Notes: generated by a model from the letters alone, not told the origin. A stretch of DNA of 64,000 bases from Rhodocyclaceae bacterium (GCA_016702335.1 JADJEF010000020.1:1178001-1242000); one strand, 5' to 3'; positions 26,725-36,816 are shown, numbered from the stretch's first letter. Program-made: numbers and translations.

Positions 26725-28427
26725 GCTTTGGCATTGCGCACCGGCTGGCGTTATTGCTGGCCCTTTTTTCCATCGTGGTGGGCGGTATTACCGGCGGCGA
26801 GGTCTATCGCTCCAGCCGAGATTTGCTGGTCGAAGACGCGCGCACCCGCTTGCTGACCACAACGCAGGTGCTGGGCCGGCGCATCCAGTCAATTTCGGGA
26901 AGCGCGTTGCGCGACGTCAGACGCATCGCCAACCATCAGCAGATCAGTGACTTGCTTGAGTCGGCAAGAAGCGCGCGCACCGACGCGCATGCTGACGACC
27001 TTGCCGCCCAGTTTCAGGCATTGCTCAGCGTCAGCCCCGAGTACTACCAGGTGCGCCTGATCAGCGCGGCAGACAACGGGATGGAGCGCGTGCGCGTCGA
27101 ACGCGCCAACGACGGTGTCCCGCTGCGGGTAGCGGAAGACGACCTGCAGGAAAAAGGTCATTTTGATTATGTGCGCAATACGTTGGCACTACCGGTGGGT
27201 GGCGTATTTGCATCCGACGTGCAGATCAATCGCGAAGTCGGCGCTCACGCCGGCACGGACACGCCCACGCTACGTGTGGCTGCTCCGGTGCATGGCACCG
27301 GCGGCAAGGTGCTCGGGCTGGTCGTGATCAATCTCAGCCTGTCGGGTGTGCTGCAGGCCCTGGGTGATGACCTGCCCACCGATCTCGAACTGTACCTCAC
27401 TGACAAGCGCGGCGAATTTCTGGTACATCCCGATCCAAAAAAGACGTTTGCCTTTGATCGCGGGCAAAGCGCGCTGGTGCAGGACCAGTTTCCGGCAACC
27501 AAGGCGTTGTTCAATGGCGGCACGGCCACCGTCATTGATACGGTCTCGGCGAGTAACGGGCAGGCGCGTGATGTTGTCGCCGCCTTCGCTCGTTACGAGC
27601 CCCGCGGGCTCTCCGGCGGCCGCTTCTTTGTCATCGGCCTGGCGCAGTCGCGCGCTGACGTGCTGGCCAGTTCCCACACTCTGGCAGTGCGCACCGGCCT
27701 CGTGGTGCTGGGCTTTTCCATCCTGGCGTTGTTTATCGCCTTCCCTCTGGCGGGTGCCCTCACCACACCGTTGCGATGCATGGCTGAGGCTGTGGGTGCG
27801 TTTCCCGCCAGGCCGCTGGGTGATGCGCTGCCAGTGCACCGGGATGACGAGCTCGGGGTGCTCGCCCGCGGCCTGCGCGCGATGGAGCAATCGATTGGTG
27901 TTCAAATGGCCGAAGTCGAGGCGCAGCGCGTCAAACTGCATCATCAGGCACACCACGATCGGTTGACCGGCTTGCCCAATCGGGCGCTATTTTCGGATCG
28001 CTTCGAACAGGCGCTTGCCCGTTCGCGCCGCAGTGGTACGCCAGTGGCTCTTCTGTTTCTGGATCTGGACGGGTTCAAGGCCATCAACGACACCTGGGGC
28101 CATGCGGCCGGGGACCTGATGTTGCAGCAGGTGGCGCAACGGCTGCGCAACGGCGTGCGTGAAGCCGATACCACGGCACGCGTGGGCGGCGATGAGTTTG
28201 TCGTGGTCATCGAGGGCACGGACGATCTGGAGTACCTCACAACCATTTCACAAAAGCTGTGTGAACTGATTGGCGAACCGGTGCCATGGAATGAGGGGAT
28301 GTTGCGCGTAGGGCTCAGTATCGGCATGGCGTGCTTCCCGCGCGATGGCGATACGGTTGATGCGATCACCAGTTGTGCCGATGCGCGCATGTACCGGGTA
28401 AAGCAGCGTAACTCGACAGTGATCTGA
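26721..28427 (+). CDS. Membrane diguanylate cyclase with periplasmic dCACHE sensor
   Basis: A 568-residue enzyme that should make cyclic-di-GMP. Transmembrane helices at about residues 7-27 and 325-350 flank a periplasmic dCACHE-like domain. A HAMP-like linker follows, then GGDEF (DRLTGLPNRALF, DLDGFKAINDTWGH, RVGGDEFVVVI) with an RxxD inhibitory site (READ). There is no EAL domain. The GTG start overlaps the binding-protein stop by four bases. Coupling suggests that the binding protein signals through this cyclase. Confidence 0.92.
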   Translation: MSFGIAHRLALLLALFSIVVGGITGGEVYRSSRDLLVEDARTRLLTTTQVLGRRIQSISGSALRDVRRIANHQQISDLLESARSARTDAHADDLAAQFQALLSVSPEYYQVRLISAADNGMERVRVERANDGVPLRVAEDDLQEKGHFDYVRNTLALPVGGVFASDVQINREVGAHAGTDTPTLRVAAPVHGTGGKVLGLVVINLSLSGVLQALGDDLPTDLELYLTDKRGEFLVHPDPKKTFAFDRGQSALVQDQFPATKALFNGGTATVIDTVSASNGQARDVVAAFARYEPRGLSGGRFFVIGLAQSRADVLASSHTLAVRTGLVVLGFSILALFIAFPLAGALTTPLRCMAEAVGAFPARPLGDALPVHRDDELGVLARGLRAMEQSIGVQMAEVEAQRVKLHHQAHHDRLTGLPNRALFSDRFEQALARSRRSGTPVALLFLDLDGFKAINDTWGHAAGDLMLQQVAQRLRNGVREADTTARVGGDEFVVVIEGTDDLEYLTTISQKLCELIGEPVPWNEGMLRVGLSIGMACFPRDGDTVDAITSCADARMYRVKQRNSTVI

Positions 28428-28487
28428 GTCAGGCGTTACTGATGTTGATTCCCGGCGCGCTATGGTGTGTGCGCCAGCACCGGCGTT

Positions 28488-30560
28488 TTATTGCAGGCAC
28501 TTGCCTTCGCGCACCATGGCCTCGAATTTTTCCGGCGCGACCGGCGGTGAGAACAGGTAACCCTGAATTTCATCGCAGCCATGACGACGTAAAAACTCCA
28601 CCTGTTCCAGCGACTCGACGCCTTCGGCAATCACCGAATGCCCGAGTTGCGAACCCATGCCGGCAATTGCCCCGGCAATGGCGCAGTCATCGCTGTCGTG
28701 GGGGATGTTGATCACGAAGCTGCGGTCGATTTTGAGCGTGTGAATGGGAAAGCGCTTGAGGTACGAGAGGCTGGAATAGCCGGTGCCAAAGTCGTCAAGC
28801 GCAAGGGTCACGCCGGTCTTGGTGATCTCTGCCATCATGGCAATCACGGCATCGGTGCGGTTCATCAGCATGCCTTCGGTGATCTCCAGTTCCAGCCATT
28901 CGCTGCCGATACCCTGGTCGCTGAGCAGGCTGACCACGCGGCTGGGCAGCGCCGGCGAAAAATCGCGCGCCGACAGATTGACCGCAATGCGCACCGGTGC
29001 CAGGCCCGCGTCCTGCCAGCGGCGCGCCTGAGCGCAGGCTTCCTCGAGTACCCAGTGGCTGATCTGCACGATCAGCCCGGTTTCCTCTGCCAGTGGTATG
29101 AACTCGATGGGCGGTACCATGCCGCGCTCGGGGTGCTTCCAGCGCACCAGTGCCTCGGCACCGATGATCTGGCCGGTGACCAGCGACACCTTGGGCTGAT
29201 ATACCAGCAGCAGTTCGCCACGCGAGATGGCCCTGCGCAGCCCCGCCTCGATCGCCAGCCGCTCAGTGGCGCGCTCGTTCATTTCCGGGGTGTAGAACTC
29301 GAAGGTGTCCGGCCCGGTCTCTTTGGCCCGGTACATCGCAATGTCGGCGAGCCTGAGCAGGGTTTCCGGGTCGCTGCCATTTTCCGGGAACACGCTGATG
29401 CCGATCGCACCACCCACTGACAGTTCATGCGCACCGACCAGCATCGGCGGGCTCAGGGCCTGCAGGATCTTGTGCGCGACCAGTGACACATGATCGGGCT
29501 GGGCGATTTCGAACAGCCCGATCACAAACTCATCGCCCCCGAGACGTGCGACCACATCGGCACCACGCAGGCTGTTGCGCAGACGCGCCGCCACTTCCTG
29601 CAGCACCTGATCGCCGACACCATGGCCGAGAGTGTCGTTGATCGGCTTGAAGCGGTTGAGGTCGATAAATAGCAGCGCACCGCCGCGCCCCTTGCGCTCC
29701 GCTTCGGTGAGTGCCTGGTCGAGGAGGCGATGCAAGTGCACGCGGTTGGGCAGATTGGTCAGCGCATCGTAGAAGGCGAGGTGCTGGATGCGTCCCTCCG
29801 TGCGCTTGCGCTCGGCAATGTCGGCACACACCGAAAAGTAGTGCGTGACGACACCGCGCCGGTTATGCACCGCGGCGATCGAAACCCACGCCGGATAGAT
29901 TTCGCCGTCCTTGCGCCGGGTCCATAGTTCGCCTTGCCAGCGACCGGTTTCTTCGACCTGTGCGAGCAGCGCATTGTAAAACTCGTCGTCGTAATGCTCG
30001 CAGCGAAACATGGCTTGCGAACGACCGAGCATTTCGTCACTGGCAAAGCCGGTGATGCGGCTGGTCGCCGGGTTGATGGCAATGATCCGGTGATTGGCAT
30101 CGGTCACGATGATGGCTTCGTCGGCCAGCTCGAAGATGCGCGCATGCAGGCGCAGGCTCTCTTCCGCCTCGCGCCGCTGGGTCACGTCGCGCAGATAGCC
30201 GATCAGGCCGCTGGGCTGACCGTGCTCATCACGCAACAGGGCGAGCTGCATGCCGGCCCAGAATATTTCGCCATTTTTGCGCCGGCGGCGTACATCGAAT
30301 TCGCGGCGACCGGGAATGGGCGGGTCATCGCTCTCGTCTTCGACGGCGCCATCGTCGGCGTAGAGAAACAGCACATTGCGGCCAATGGCCTCATCAGCGC
30401 GGTAACCGAACAGTTCTTCGGCACCCTGATTCCAGCCGGTGATGTAGCCTTCCAGGTCGAGGGTGAGTACCGACTCCTGGAGATTCTCCAGTATTTGGCG
30501 CTGCCGATGCAGTACCTCGGCGAGCGCGGCCTCGGCCCTCAAAGAGTCGGACGAACTCAC
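28488..30560 (-). CDS. PAS-PAS-GGDEF-EAL cyclic-di-GMP protein
   Basis: About 690 residues, cytoplasmic: two PAS/PAC units in the first 250 residues (ITGWNQGAEELFGY; IIAINPATSRITGF), then GGDEF (RLGGDEFVIGL, inhibitory site RGAD) and EAL (EALVRWKHPERG, DDFGTGYSSLSYLKRFP). I favour the GTG at 30560 because it overlaps the stop of the HDOD gene as GTGA; in-frame starts at 30587 and 30617 are alternatives without a ribosome site. Both catalytic motifs are intact. Ends convergent to the diguanylate cyclase at 28427. Confidence 0.92.
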   Translation of the reverse strand: MSSSDSLRAEAALAEVLHRQRQILENLQESVLTLDLEGYITGWNQGAEELFGYRADEAIGRNVLFLYADDGAVEDESDDPPIPGRREFDVRRRRKNGEIFWAGMQLALLRDEHGQPSGLIGYLRDVTQRREAEESLRLHARIFELADEAIIVTDANHRIIAINPATSRITGFASDEMLGRSQAMFRCEHYDDEFYNALLAQVEETGRWQGELWTRRKDGEIYPAWVSIAAVHNRRGVVTHYFSVCADIAERKRTEGRIQHLAFYDALTNLPNRVHLHRLLDQALTEAERKGRGGALLFIDLNRFKPINDTLGHGVGDQVLQEVAARLRNSLRGADVVARLGGDEFVIGLFEIAQPDHVSLVAHKILQALSPPMLVGAHELSVGGAIGISVFPENGSDPETLLRLADIAMYRAKETGPDTFEFYTPEMNERATERLAIEAGLRRAISRGELLLVYQPKVSLVTGQIIGAEALVRWKHPERGMVPPIEFIPLAEETGLIVQISHWVLEEACAQARRWQDAGLAPVRIAVNLSARDFSPALPSRVVSLLSDQGIGSEWLELEITEGMLMNRTDAVIAMMAEITKTGVTLALDDFGTGYSSLSYLKRFPIHTLKIDRSFVINIPHDSDDCAIAGAIAGMGSQLGHSVIAEGVESLEQVEFLRRHGCDEIQGYLFSPPVAPEKFEAMVREGKCLQ

Positions 30561-31747
30561 AATTCGCGGCAGATCTGCAAAGCCCATTGCATGGCTTTGC
30601 CCTGGGCTTTCGCCCAAGCCAGATTATCGATGCCCAGAGCCTGTTGCGCCGCGTGCAGTGCCGACGAGGCCTCGGGGGCGCGGGACAGAATGCCTTCGGT
30701 GGCTTCGACCAGAGCCAGCATCGGAGCAAAGGGGCCGCTTCGGTTCACCAGTACGTCGGTAATGCGCGCTTCGAGACCGAGTGGGCCGAGTACATCGGCC
30801 AAGGGTTGGGAAAAAAGCAGGTCCAGACGCGAAAACATGCCAACCATGAAGGCCGAGTCCTGACCGCCGCTGTCGTGGCCCAGACTGGTGGCCAGGGCCT
30901 CCATCAGACCGGCACGCCAGGCGGCCACCGGCAGCAACGGGTTCGCCGGGCCATCGCCCTGCTGGGCGTACAGCAGCAGTTGCAACCAGCGCTGCAACTG
31001 ACGCCGGCCCAGCGTGGCAATCGCCTGCCGGAAGCTGGTGATCTGGGCACGCGAGGCCAGGCCTGCGGAATTCACCAGCTTGATCAGCTGAAAAGAAAGA
31101 TTGGGGTCTTGCTTGAGGGTTTTTTCGATGTCGGCGTCGTCGGCATCCAGAGTGATCTGCGACAGCAGTTTGAGCATCACCGTGCGGCCACTGTTGGGCT
31201 TGGCGGCGGCGCTTTGCTCTTGCGCATAGTTGCCGCCCAGCCAACTCCAGCCCGCCGCGCGTGCGGCGCTGGCTTGCGCGACCTGATCGATGCGTAGCGC
31301 CACATGGGGCCCCTTGCCACCGACCGGGTGGGTGCCGGCGTCAGCCGTGGGCGAAATGCACCCTTGCACGTTGGCCGGTAGTTGCGTCGCGGCGTGGTTT
31401 ACCTCAAGCAGTAGCGCCAGGTTGGCACTGCCCTTGAGCTGGGTCGCGAGCGCCGCCAGTTCGGCGTTGGCGACGGCTTCATTGGCATCGAGCCGTGGGC
31501 GAAGCAGACGGGTACCCTCGCCTGCGAGAAGGGCGGCGTCAACGGTGAGCCCGGCGGCGGGCATCACCGGCAAAATGATTGGCAGTGGCCCGAGCGCCTT
31601 GCGCAAACCCAGCTCGTCCAGCCAATGCAGGCTGGCGGCACTCAGTGTCGCGGCGTCAGACGGAAGCGGGGCCTCGATGAGCAGGGCAACCCAGCGATGA
31701 CGGGCATCGGACAGGGGATGCAGGGTAAGCAGCGGAAAGTCAGTCAC
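30557..31747 (-). CDS. HDOD domain protein with degenerate EAL-like N-terminus
   Basis: About 396 residues. A GTG start at 31747 is supported by AGGAG eight bases upstream; an ORF extension to 31810 lacks such a site. The first ~190 residues resemble a degenerate EAL domain without the EAL motif. The HDOD domain follows (LKLLSQITLD, LSFQLIKLVNSAGLASR, FRQAIATLGRRQLQRWLQLLLYA), as in YuxH-type proteins. HDOD proteins bind signalling partners rather than acting as phosphodiesterases. Coupled to the PAS-GGDEF-EAL gene through the GTGA overlap. Confidence 0.85.
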   Translation of the reverse strand: MTDFPLLTLHPLSDARHRWVALLIEAPLPSDAATLSAASLHWLDELGLRKALGPLPIILPVMPAAGLTVDAALLAGEGTRLLRPRLDANEAVANAELAALATQLKGSANLALLLEVNHAATQLPANVQGCISPTADAGTHPVGGKGPHVALRIDQVAQASAARAAGWSWLGGNYAQEQSAAAKPNSGRTVMLKLLSQITLDADDADIEKTLKQDPNLSFQLIKLVNSAGLASRAQITSFRQAIATLGRRQLQRWLQLLLYAQQGDGPANPLLPVAAWRAGLMEALATSLGHDSGGQDSAFMVGMFSRLDLLFSQPLADVLGPLGLEARITDVLVNRSGPFAPMLALVEATEGILSRAPEASSALHAAQQALGIDNLAWAKAQGKAMQWALQICREL

Positions 31748-31866
31748 AGCAATACTCCTGAGCAGCAAGGGTCGAGGGGCGATCATCAGCCCAATGGTTC
31801 GCCTCGTCAAGCCTTCCGCGCTTGTTGTCGCGCTTGTGATGCACTTGGGAGTCGCTTGGCGCCCTT

Positions 31867-31895
31867 CCCCAAGTCGGCGCTGGCGACACGGCGCC
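31867..31895 (+). repeat. 29-bp dispersed repeat, copy G (intergenic)
   Basis: CCCAAGTCGGCGCTGGC, spacer GAC, ACGGCGCC. It lies between the 3' end of fau (31916) and the start of the HDOD gene, about 20 bases from the fau stop. Confidence 0.9.
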
Positions 31896-31915
31896 GGATA
31901 GCCTGAGCGCCTGGA

Positions 31916-32521
31916 TCACGCGAAACTGCGCATGCCGGTTTCTGTGACCAGCAGGTCCAGCCGGCGGTCGTGGGGCTGCGGGGCAATGCTGGCAATCTCG
32001 GCGACGGAAAACCCGATGCCGACGCACTTGGGCCTGACAGCGGCCGCATCGAGCGCCGCCAGCGTGCGATCAAAATAGCCGCCGCCGTAACCCAGACGAT
32101 AGCCCTGCGCATCGACGCCAAGCACCGGCACCAGGAGCAGCGCGGGCGGGCTGACATTGGCCGAGTCGGGAATGCTCACCCCGTGGCGGTCGTGCTTCAG
32201 TGGAATGTCTGGCTGCCAGTGGCGGAACACCATGGGTGCCGCCGTTTGCTCGACCACCGGCACGCACAATGCCCACTTTTGGTCGGTCAAACGCGTCATC
32301 AGCGGCAACAGATCGGGTTCGCCACGGAACGGCAAGCAAAATCCCAAGGTGCGGGGGAAGTCGGCGGCCCCGGCTATCGTGCCCAACCAGTGCTCAAGAA
32401 GCAGGCAAATCTGACGAGAATGCTGGTTCTGTGCCGTTCTGGGCAATGACAGCCTTTTCGCTAGCAGGGTTTTACGCAGCCGAGCGCGAAAAAGTCCGGA
32501 ATCCTCAGTGTTTTCGGGCAT
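31916..32521 (-). CDS. fau: 5-formyltetrahydrofolate cyclo-ligase
   Basis: Converts 5-formyl-THF to 5,10-methenyl-THF in folate metabolism (YgfA family). The ATG at 32521 gives 201 residues, the family length; the longer frame to 32704 is a low-complexity shadow. Seen are LFRARLRKTLLAKR, LGFCLPFRGEPDL and the ATP/folate-binding signature GYRLGYGGGYFDRTLA. In many proteobacteria fau follows the 6S RNA gene; here 6S RNA lies about 24 kb away, beside zapA. Confidence 0.92.
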   Translation of the reverse strand: MPENTEDSGLFRARLRKTLLAKRLSLPRTAQNQHSRQICLLLEHWLGTIAGAADFPRTLGFCLPFRGEPDLLPLMTRLTDQKWALCVPVVEQTAAPMVFRHWQPDIPLKHDRHGVSIPDSANVSPPALLLVPVLGVDAQGYRLGYGGGYFDRTLAALDAAAVRPKCVGIGFSVAEIASIAPQPHDRRLDLLVTETGMRSFA

Positions 32522-32553
32522 GGCGGGGCAGTGGGGTGTGCTAAGGTGAGAGT

Positions 32554-34605
32554 ATGAACTACGTTGCAATCTTAAGTGTTTTGAGTGCTCGCGCCCGTGG
32601 TGGTTTGGGTGATGGCACGGGGGGTGGCTGGGCGCGTCAGGTGATGGCCGGGCTGGCCGTGTCGGTGGTGCTGCTTTCGCCGGCGATGGCCGTGCCGACA
32701 GCACCCAGAACGTCGGTGTCGCCGGAGGGTCCGGGAGACGCCGCGTTTTTAGAGGCGCGCGCCGCCTTCACGCGTGGCGAATCTGTACGTCTGGATCGTG
32801 CCAAGGCCGCCATGGATGGGCATCCGCTCAAACCCTGGGCCGAGTACTGGCAGCTGCGCTTGCGCCTTGATGGCGGTGACTCGGCCGATGTCCCCGGCTT
32901 TTTGCAACGGCAGGCCGGCAGCTACCTGGCCGACCGCCTGCGTGGCGACTGGGTAAGAAAGCTGGGTGAAACGGGTGACTGGGAAGGCGTGCGACGTGAG
33001 GCTGACGGGCTGATTGACTGGGATCGTCCGGCGCGCTGCTATTTTGCCCGCGCCAGCGATTCGGCCGATGCCTTGCGCCCCTTGCTGGACGAGCCGAAGG
33101 CGCTCCCCGATGCCTGCGTTGAGGCGCTGACTGAATTTGTTGCACGTGGCCAGATCGGCGACGATGATCTGTGGCGGCACTTCCGGCGACTGGGTGAAAA
33201 GAAACTGGCCAATGACGCAGCCCGGCTCGCGCCCTTGTTCAAAACACAGTTGCTCGAGCGAAAAAGTTTGAGCAAAGCGCTCGACGCGGTAGCCGCCAAC
33301 CCGCTGCGCTATCTTGAGCGTTTGCCGGCTGATTTTTCCCGGCAGCGCAGTGGCCGAGAACTGGCCATCAACGCGCTGCAGCGCCTGGCCATGCAAGATC
33401 CGGCCTTGGCCGCACGCCACACCGAGCGTCTGGCGGCGTTGCTCGATCCCGCCGGGGCGGCTTATGCCTGGGGCCAGGTAGCCTTGTTTGCCGCCTACCG
33501 GCAAATGCCTGAAGCACAAGCCTGGTTCGAGCGCGCCGCCGGCACGGTAAAAGCCGACCCGGCCTTGAGTGAGCTACAGATGGCCTGGCGGGCCCGTGTG
33601 GCGCTGCGTGTGCAAGACTGGGCCGCGCTGGAGGTGGCCATCGCCGCGATGCCTGAGGCATTGGCAGAAACGCCCGACTGGGTGTATTGGCAAGGCCGTG
33701 CACTGGCGGCCCGGGGTCGCGCGGCAGATGCCCGCCTGCGCTATGAGCGCATCGCCGGGCAGGCAAATTTTTACGGCAATCTGGCCAGCGAAGAGCTTGG
33801 CCGTCTGATCAATGTGCCGCCGCGCGTGCGTCCGGGCAGCACCGATCTGGCCCACGTCGCCGCAATGCCCGGCTTACAGCGTGCCAAGGCGTTGATTCGT
33901 CTGGACATGCGCAACGAAGGGCTGCGTGAGTGGGGCTTTACCATGCGCGGCTTATCCGACCGTCAGCTACTGGCGGCCGCCGAGATCGCGCGCACTCAGG
34001 AACTCTGGGACCGCGCCATTCACGCGGCCACCCGGACGCAGACCGAGCATGACTTCAATCTGCGCTTTCTCGCCCCTTACCGCGAACAGGTGCAGAGCAA
34101 AACGGACGAGCTGGCCTTGGACAACGGCTGGGTCTATGGCCTGATGCGCCAGGAAAGCCGCTTCATCACCCGCGCCCAGTCCAGCGTCGGCGCTCAGGGC
34201 TTGATGCAAGTGATGCCGGCGACAGGCAAATGGGTGGCCAAGAAAATCAACCTGCAGGGCTACCAGCCCCATCACATTGCCGAAATGGACACCAATGTGA
34301 CCCTCGGTACCCACTACCTGAAGCTGGTGCTGGATTCGCTTGACAATCACCCGGTGCTGGCCTCGGCCGTCTACAACGCCGGCCCGGGGCGCGCCCGCCG
34401 CTGGCGTGCCGAGGTGCCGCTGGAAGGTGCCATCTACGCCGAAACCATTCCCTTTTCGGAAACGCGCGACTACGTGAAAAACGTCATGAGCAACGCCGTG
34501 TATTACAACGCCCTGTTCGAGGGCAAGGCGCAGTCGCTCAAGGCGCTGCTAGGCGTGATCCGGGCCAAGGGTTCCGGCGAAATCGGCGTGGAGAAGCTGC
34601 CATGA
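32554..34605 (+). CDS. slt: Soluble lytic murein transglycosylase (Slt70-like)
   Basis: A 683-residue periplasmic peptidoglycan lyase: a signal segment (VMAGLAVSVVLLSPAMA), a long alpha-helical superhelix, then the SLT catalytic domain near residues 520-640 with Glu in GLMRQESRF, AQGLMQVMPATGKWVAKK and AVYNAGPGRARRW. The start at 32554 has an AAGGTGAG site; an ATG at 32644 would give a tighter signal peptide and is an alternative. It ends overlapping the next gene by four bases (ATGA). Confidence 0.93.
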   Translation: MNYVAILSVLSARARGGLGDGTGGGWARQVMAGLAVSVVLLSPAMAVPTAPRTSVSPEGPGDAAFLEARAAFTRGESVRLDRAKAAMDGHPLKPWAEYWQLRLRLDGGDSADVPGFLQRQAGSYLADRLRGDWVRKLGETGDWEGVRREADGLIDWDRPARCYFARASDSADALRPLLDEPKALPDACVEALTEFVARGQIGDDDLWRHFRRLGEKKLANDAARLAPLFKTQLLERKSLSKALDAVAANPLRYLERLPADFSRQRSGRELAINALQRLAMQDPALAARHTERLAALLDPAGAAYAWGQVALFAAYRQMPEAQAWFERAAGTVKADPALSELQMAWRARVALRVQDWAALEVAIAAMPEALAETPDWVYWQGRALAARGRAADARLRYERIAGQANFYGNLASEELGRLINVPPRVRPGSTDLAHVAAMPGLQRAKALIRLDMRNEGLREWGFTMRGLSDRQLLAAAEIARTQELWDRAIHAATRTQTEHDFNLRFLAPYREQVQSKTDELALDNGWVYGLMRQESRFITRAQSSVGAQGLMQVMPATGKWVAKKINLQGYQPHHIAEMDTNVTLGTHYLKLVLDSLDNHPVLASAVYNAGPGRARRWRAEVPLEGAIYAETIPFSETRDYVKNVMSNAVYYNALFEGKAQSLKALLGVIRAKGSGEIGVEKLP

Positions 34606-35513
34606 AAACCATCCTGTTGATCGGTGCCACCGGTTTTGTCGGTACCGCGGTGGTCAGTGAGCTAAGTCGCCGTCTCGCCAGCGCCGACTTGCGGATGCCC
34701 ACCCGCCGGCGCGAGCGCTGCAAGCACCTGAGTGTGATCCCCAATGTCCGCTTGCTTGACGCTGATGTGCATGATCCGGCGACGCTGGCGCAGGCGATGC
34801 ACGGCTGCGATGCCGTGATCAGCATGGTCGGCATCTTGCAAGGCGACGAGCCTCAAGCCGGGGAGCCCTACGGGCGCGCCTTTGCCCGCGCTCACGCCGA
34901 GCTGCCGGCGAAGATTGCGGCGGCCGCGAGAGCGCAGGGCGTGCGCCGCGTTGTGCATGTTTCCAGTCTCGGTGCGGCGGTCGATGCGCCCTCGTGTTAT
35001 CTGCGCTCGAAAGCCGCCGGCGAGGCCGCGCTGCAAGCCGCTGATCTTGACCTGACGATCGTCAAGCCCTCGGTCATTTTTGGTCGTGGCGATTCCTTCC
35101 TCACCCTGTTTGCCGGCATGGCGGCGCTGGTGCCGTTCTTTCCGCTGGCGGGTGCCGAGGTACGCTTCCAACCGGTGTGGGTCAATGACGTGGCGAACGT
35201 GGTGGCCGATTGTCTGGAACGCAGTGAATCTGTCGGGCAGGTCTATGAGCTCGGTGGGCCCACGGTCTATACGCTGGGTGAGCTGGTGCGCTACGCCACC
35301 CGTGTTGCGGGCCATCCGCGCCCGGTCATCGGCTTGCCCGATGTGCTCGCCCAGTGGCAGGCGCGCGCCATGGAGTTGCTGCCCAAGCCGCCGATGACAC
35401 GCGACAACCTGCGCTCGATGCAGATTCCGTCTGTCTGCGCCGAGGGCGTGACCCTGCCGTTCGGGCGCGTGGCGACACCGCTTGAGGCGGTCGCGCCCTC
35501 GTATCTGGCTTGA
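34602..35513 (+). CDS. Complex I NDUFA9-like NAD(P)-binding protein
   Basis: A 303-residue atypical SDR, like the NDUFA9 subunit-type proteins of proteobacteria: [12 protein letters not shown] at residues 7-18, [25 protein letters not shown], and [17 protein letters not shown]. Partner or substrate unknown. Repeat copy H sits at residues about 23-31 (RRLASADLR) where relatives have an AGHxVRVxTRR-like turn, with no visible change in length, so it looks overprinted rather than inserted. Overlaps slt by four bases. Confidence 0.88.
   Translation: MKTILLIGATGFVGTAVVSELSRRLASADLRMPTRRRERCKHLSVIPNVRLLDADVHDPATLAQAMHGCDAVISMVGILQGDEPQAGEPYGRAFARAHAELPAKIAAAARAQGVRRVVHVSSLGAAVDAPSCYLRSKAAGEAALQAADLDLTIVKPSVIFGRGDSFLTLFAGMAALVPFFPLAGAEVRFQPVWVNDVANVVADCLERSESVGQVYELGGPTVYTLGELVRYATRVAGHPRPVIGLPDVLAQWQARAMELLPKPPMTRDNLRSMQIPSVCAEGVTLPFGRVATPLEAVAPSYLA
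34666..34694 (-). repeat. 29-bp dispersed repeat, copy H (inside NDUFA9-like gene)
   Basis: Minus strand: CCGCAAGTCGGCGCTGGC, spacer GAG, ACGGCGAC. In frame it encodes RRLASADLR, directly before PTRRRER. Confidence 0.9.
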
Positions 35514-35535
35514 GTCCAATTTGAGTTCAAATTAT

Positions 35536-35564
35536 CCGCAAGTCGGCGCTGGTAACACGGCGAT
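35536..35564 (+). repeat. 29-bp dispersed repeat, copy I (intergenic, upstream of cca)
   Basis: CCGCAAGTCGGCGCTGGT, spacer AAC, ACGGCGAT: a full match to the consensus. In the 76-base gap before cca, 25 bases from its ATG, where a promoter or leader would be expected. Confidence 0.95.
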
Positions 35565-35589
35565 TTCCGGAATTGCCTCGCTCCCCGGC

Positions 35590-36816
35590 ATGAAAACCTA
35601 CTGCGTCGGTGGCGCTCTGCGCGACGAGTTGCTCGGCCTGCCCGTGCAGGACCGCGACTGGGTGGTCGTCGGTGCGACACCCGAGGCCATGCAGGCCCAA
35701 GGCTACAAAAGTGTCGGTCGCGACTTCCCGGTGTTTCTCCACCCGCAAACGCATCAGGAATACGCGCTGGCGCGCACCGAGCGCAAGTCTGCGCCCGGCT
35801 ATGCGGGCTTCGTCTTTCATGCCGACCCGGCGGTCACCCTCGAAGAAGATCTGGCCCGGCGCGACCTGACCATCAACGCCATGGCGCGGGGTGATGACGG
35901 CGTGCTGATCGACCCCTATGGCGGCCGCGCTGATCTTGCCGCCAGGATATTTCGCCACGTCTCACCGGCCTTTGCCGAAGACCCCGTGCGCATCCTGCGC
36001 GTGGCGCGCTTTGCCGCCCGCTTCGTTGATTTCTCGCTAGCACCGGAAACCCTGGCGCTGATGCGCGAAATGGTTGCCGCTGGCGAGGTCGACGCCTTGG
36101 TCGCCGAGCGCGTCTGGCAGGAGCTGGCCCGGGGCCTGATGGAGGCCCGCCCCTCGCGCATGTTTGAGCTGCTGCGCGACTGTGGCGCGCTGCAAAAGCT
36201 GCTGCCCGAAGTGGCGCGCCTGTGGGGCGTGCCACAGCGGGCCGACTATCACCCGGAAGTCGATACCGGCGTGCATGTGATGATGGTGGTCGACATGGCA
36301 GCACAATTGGGCACACCCTTGCCGGTGCGCTTTGCTGCCCTGACCCATGATCTGGGCAAGGGCACTACCCCGGCCGATGTGTTGCCCCGGCACATTGCTC
36401 ACGAACAGCGCAGCGTTACGCTGCTGGGCCCGCTGTGCGAACGCCTGCGCGTGCCGGCCGAGTGCCGCGACGTCGCGCGCCTGGTCGCGCGCTATCACGG
36501 TGACATCCACAAGATCGACCAGTTGCGCCCCGATACCGTGCTCAAGGTGCTCGAAGCCTGCGACGCCTTGCGCCGGCCCGAGCGCTTTGCGCAGATTGTG
36601 CTGGCCTGCGAGGCGGATTATCGCGGTCGACTGGGCTGGGGCGAGCGGCACTACGCGCAAGCGCAGGTCTGGCGTGATGCCCTGAGCGCTGCGCGTGCGG
36701 TCGATGCCGGTGCGCTCGCACGCGAGTGCGCTGATCCGCGCGAGATTCCCGCGCACATTCGTGCCGCGCGCGTGGCCGTACTAACGCCCATCGTCCGCCC
36801 GGACAGCGTGCGCTGA
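35590..36816 (+). CDS. cca: CCA tRNA nucleotidyltransferase with HD domain
   Basis: Adds or repairs the 3'-CCA of tRNAs. The ATG at 35590 gives 408 residues and the family N-terminus [16 protein letters not shown]; an in-frame ATG at 35482 would read through repeat copy I and is unlikely. The class II active site is [20 protein letters not shown] (Asp pair in DRD), followed by [15 protein letters not shown]-terminal HD phosphohydrolase domain ([19 protein letters not shown]) is as in E. coli Cca. Confidence 0.95.
   Translation: MKTYCVGGALRDELLGLPVQDRDWVVVGATPEAMQAQGYKSVGRDFPVFLHPQTHQEYALARTERKSAPGYAGFVFHADPAVTLEEDLARRDLTINAMARGDDGVLIDPYGGRADLAARIFRHVSPAFAEDPVRILRVARFAARFVDFSLAPETLALMREMVAAGEVDALVAERVWQELARGLMEARPSRMFELLRDCGALQKLLPEVARLWGVPQRADYHPEVDTGVHVMMVVDMAAQLGTPLPVRFAALTHDLGKGTTPADVLPRHIAHEQRSVTLLGPLCERLRVPAECRDVARLVARYHGDIHKIDQLRPDTVLKVLEACDALRRPERFAQIVLACEADYRGRLGWGERHYAQAQVWRDALSAARAVDAGALARECADPREIPAHIRAARVAVLTPIVRPDSVR

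Noticed and set aside
27232..27256. GAAGTCGGCGCTCACG in the diguanylate cyclase gene
   Set aside because: Diverges after 12 bases; lacks the spacer and the second half.
32523..32704. N-terminal extension of the folate cyclo-ligase ORF
   Set aside because: Low-complexity His/Pro/Ser-rich shadow; family homology starts at the ATG at 32521.
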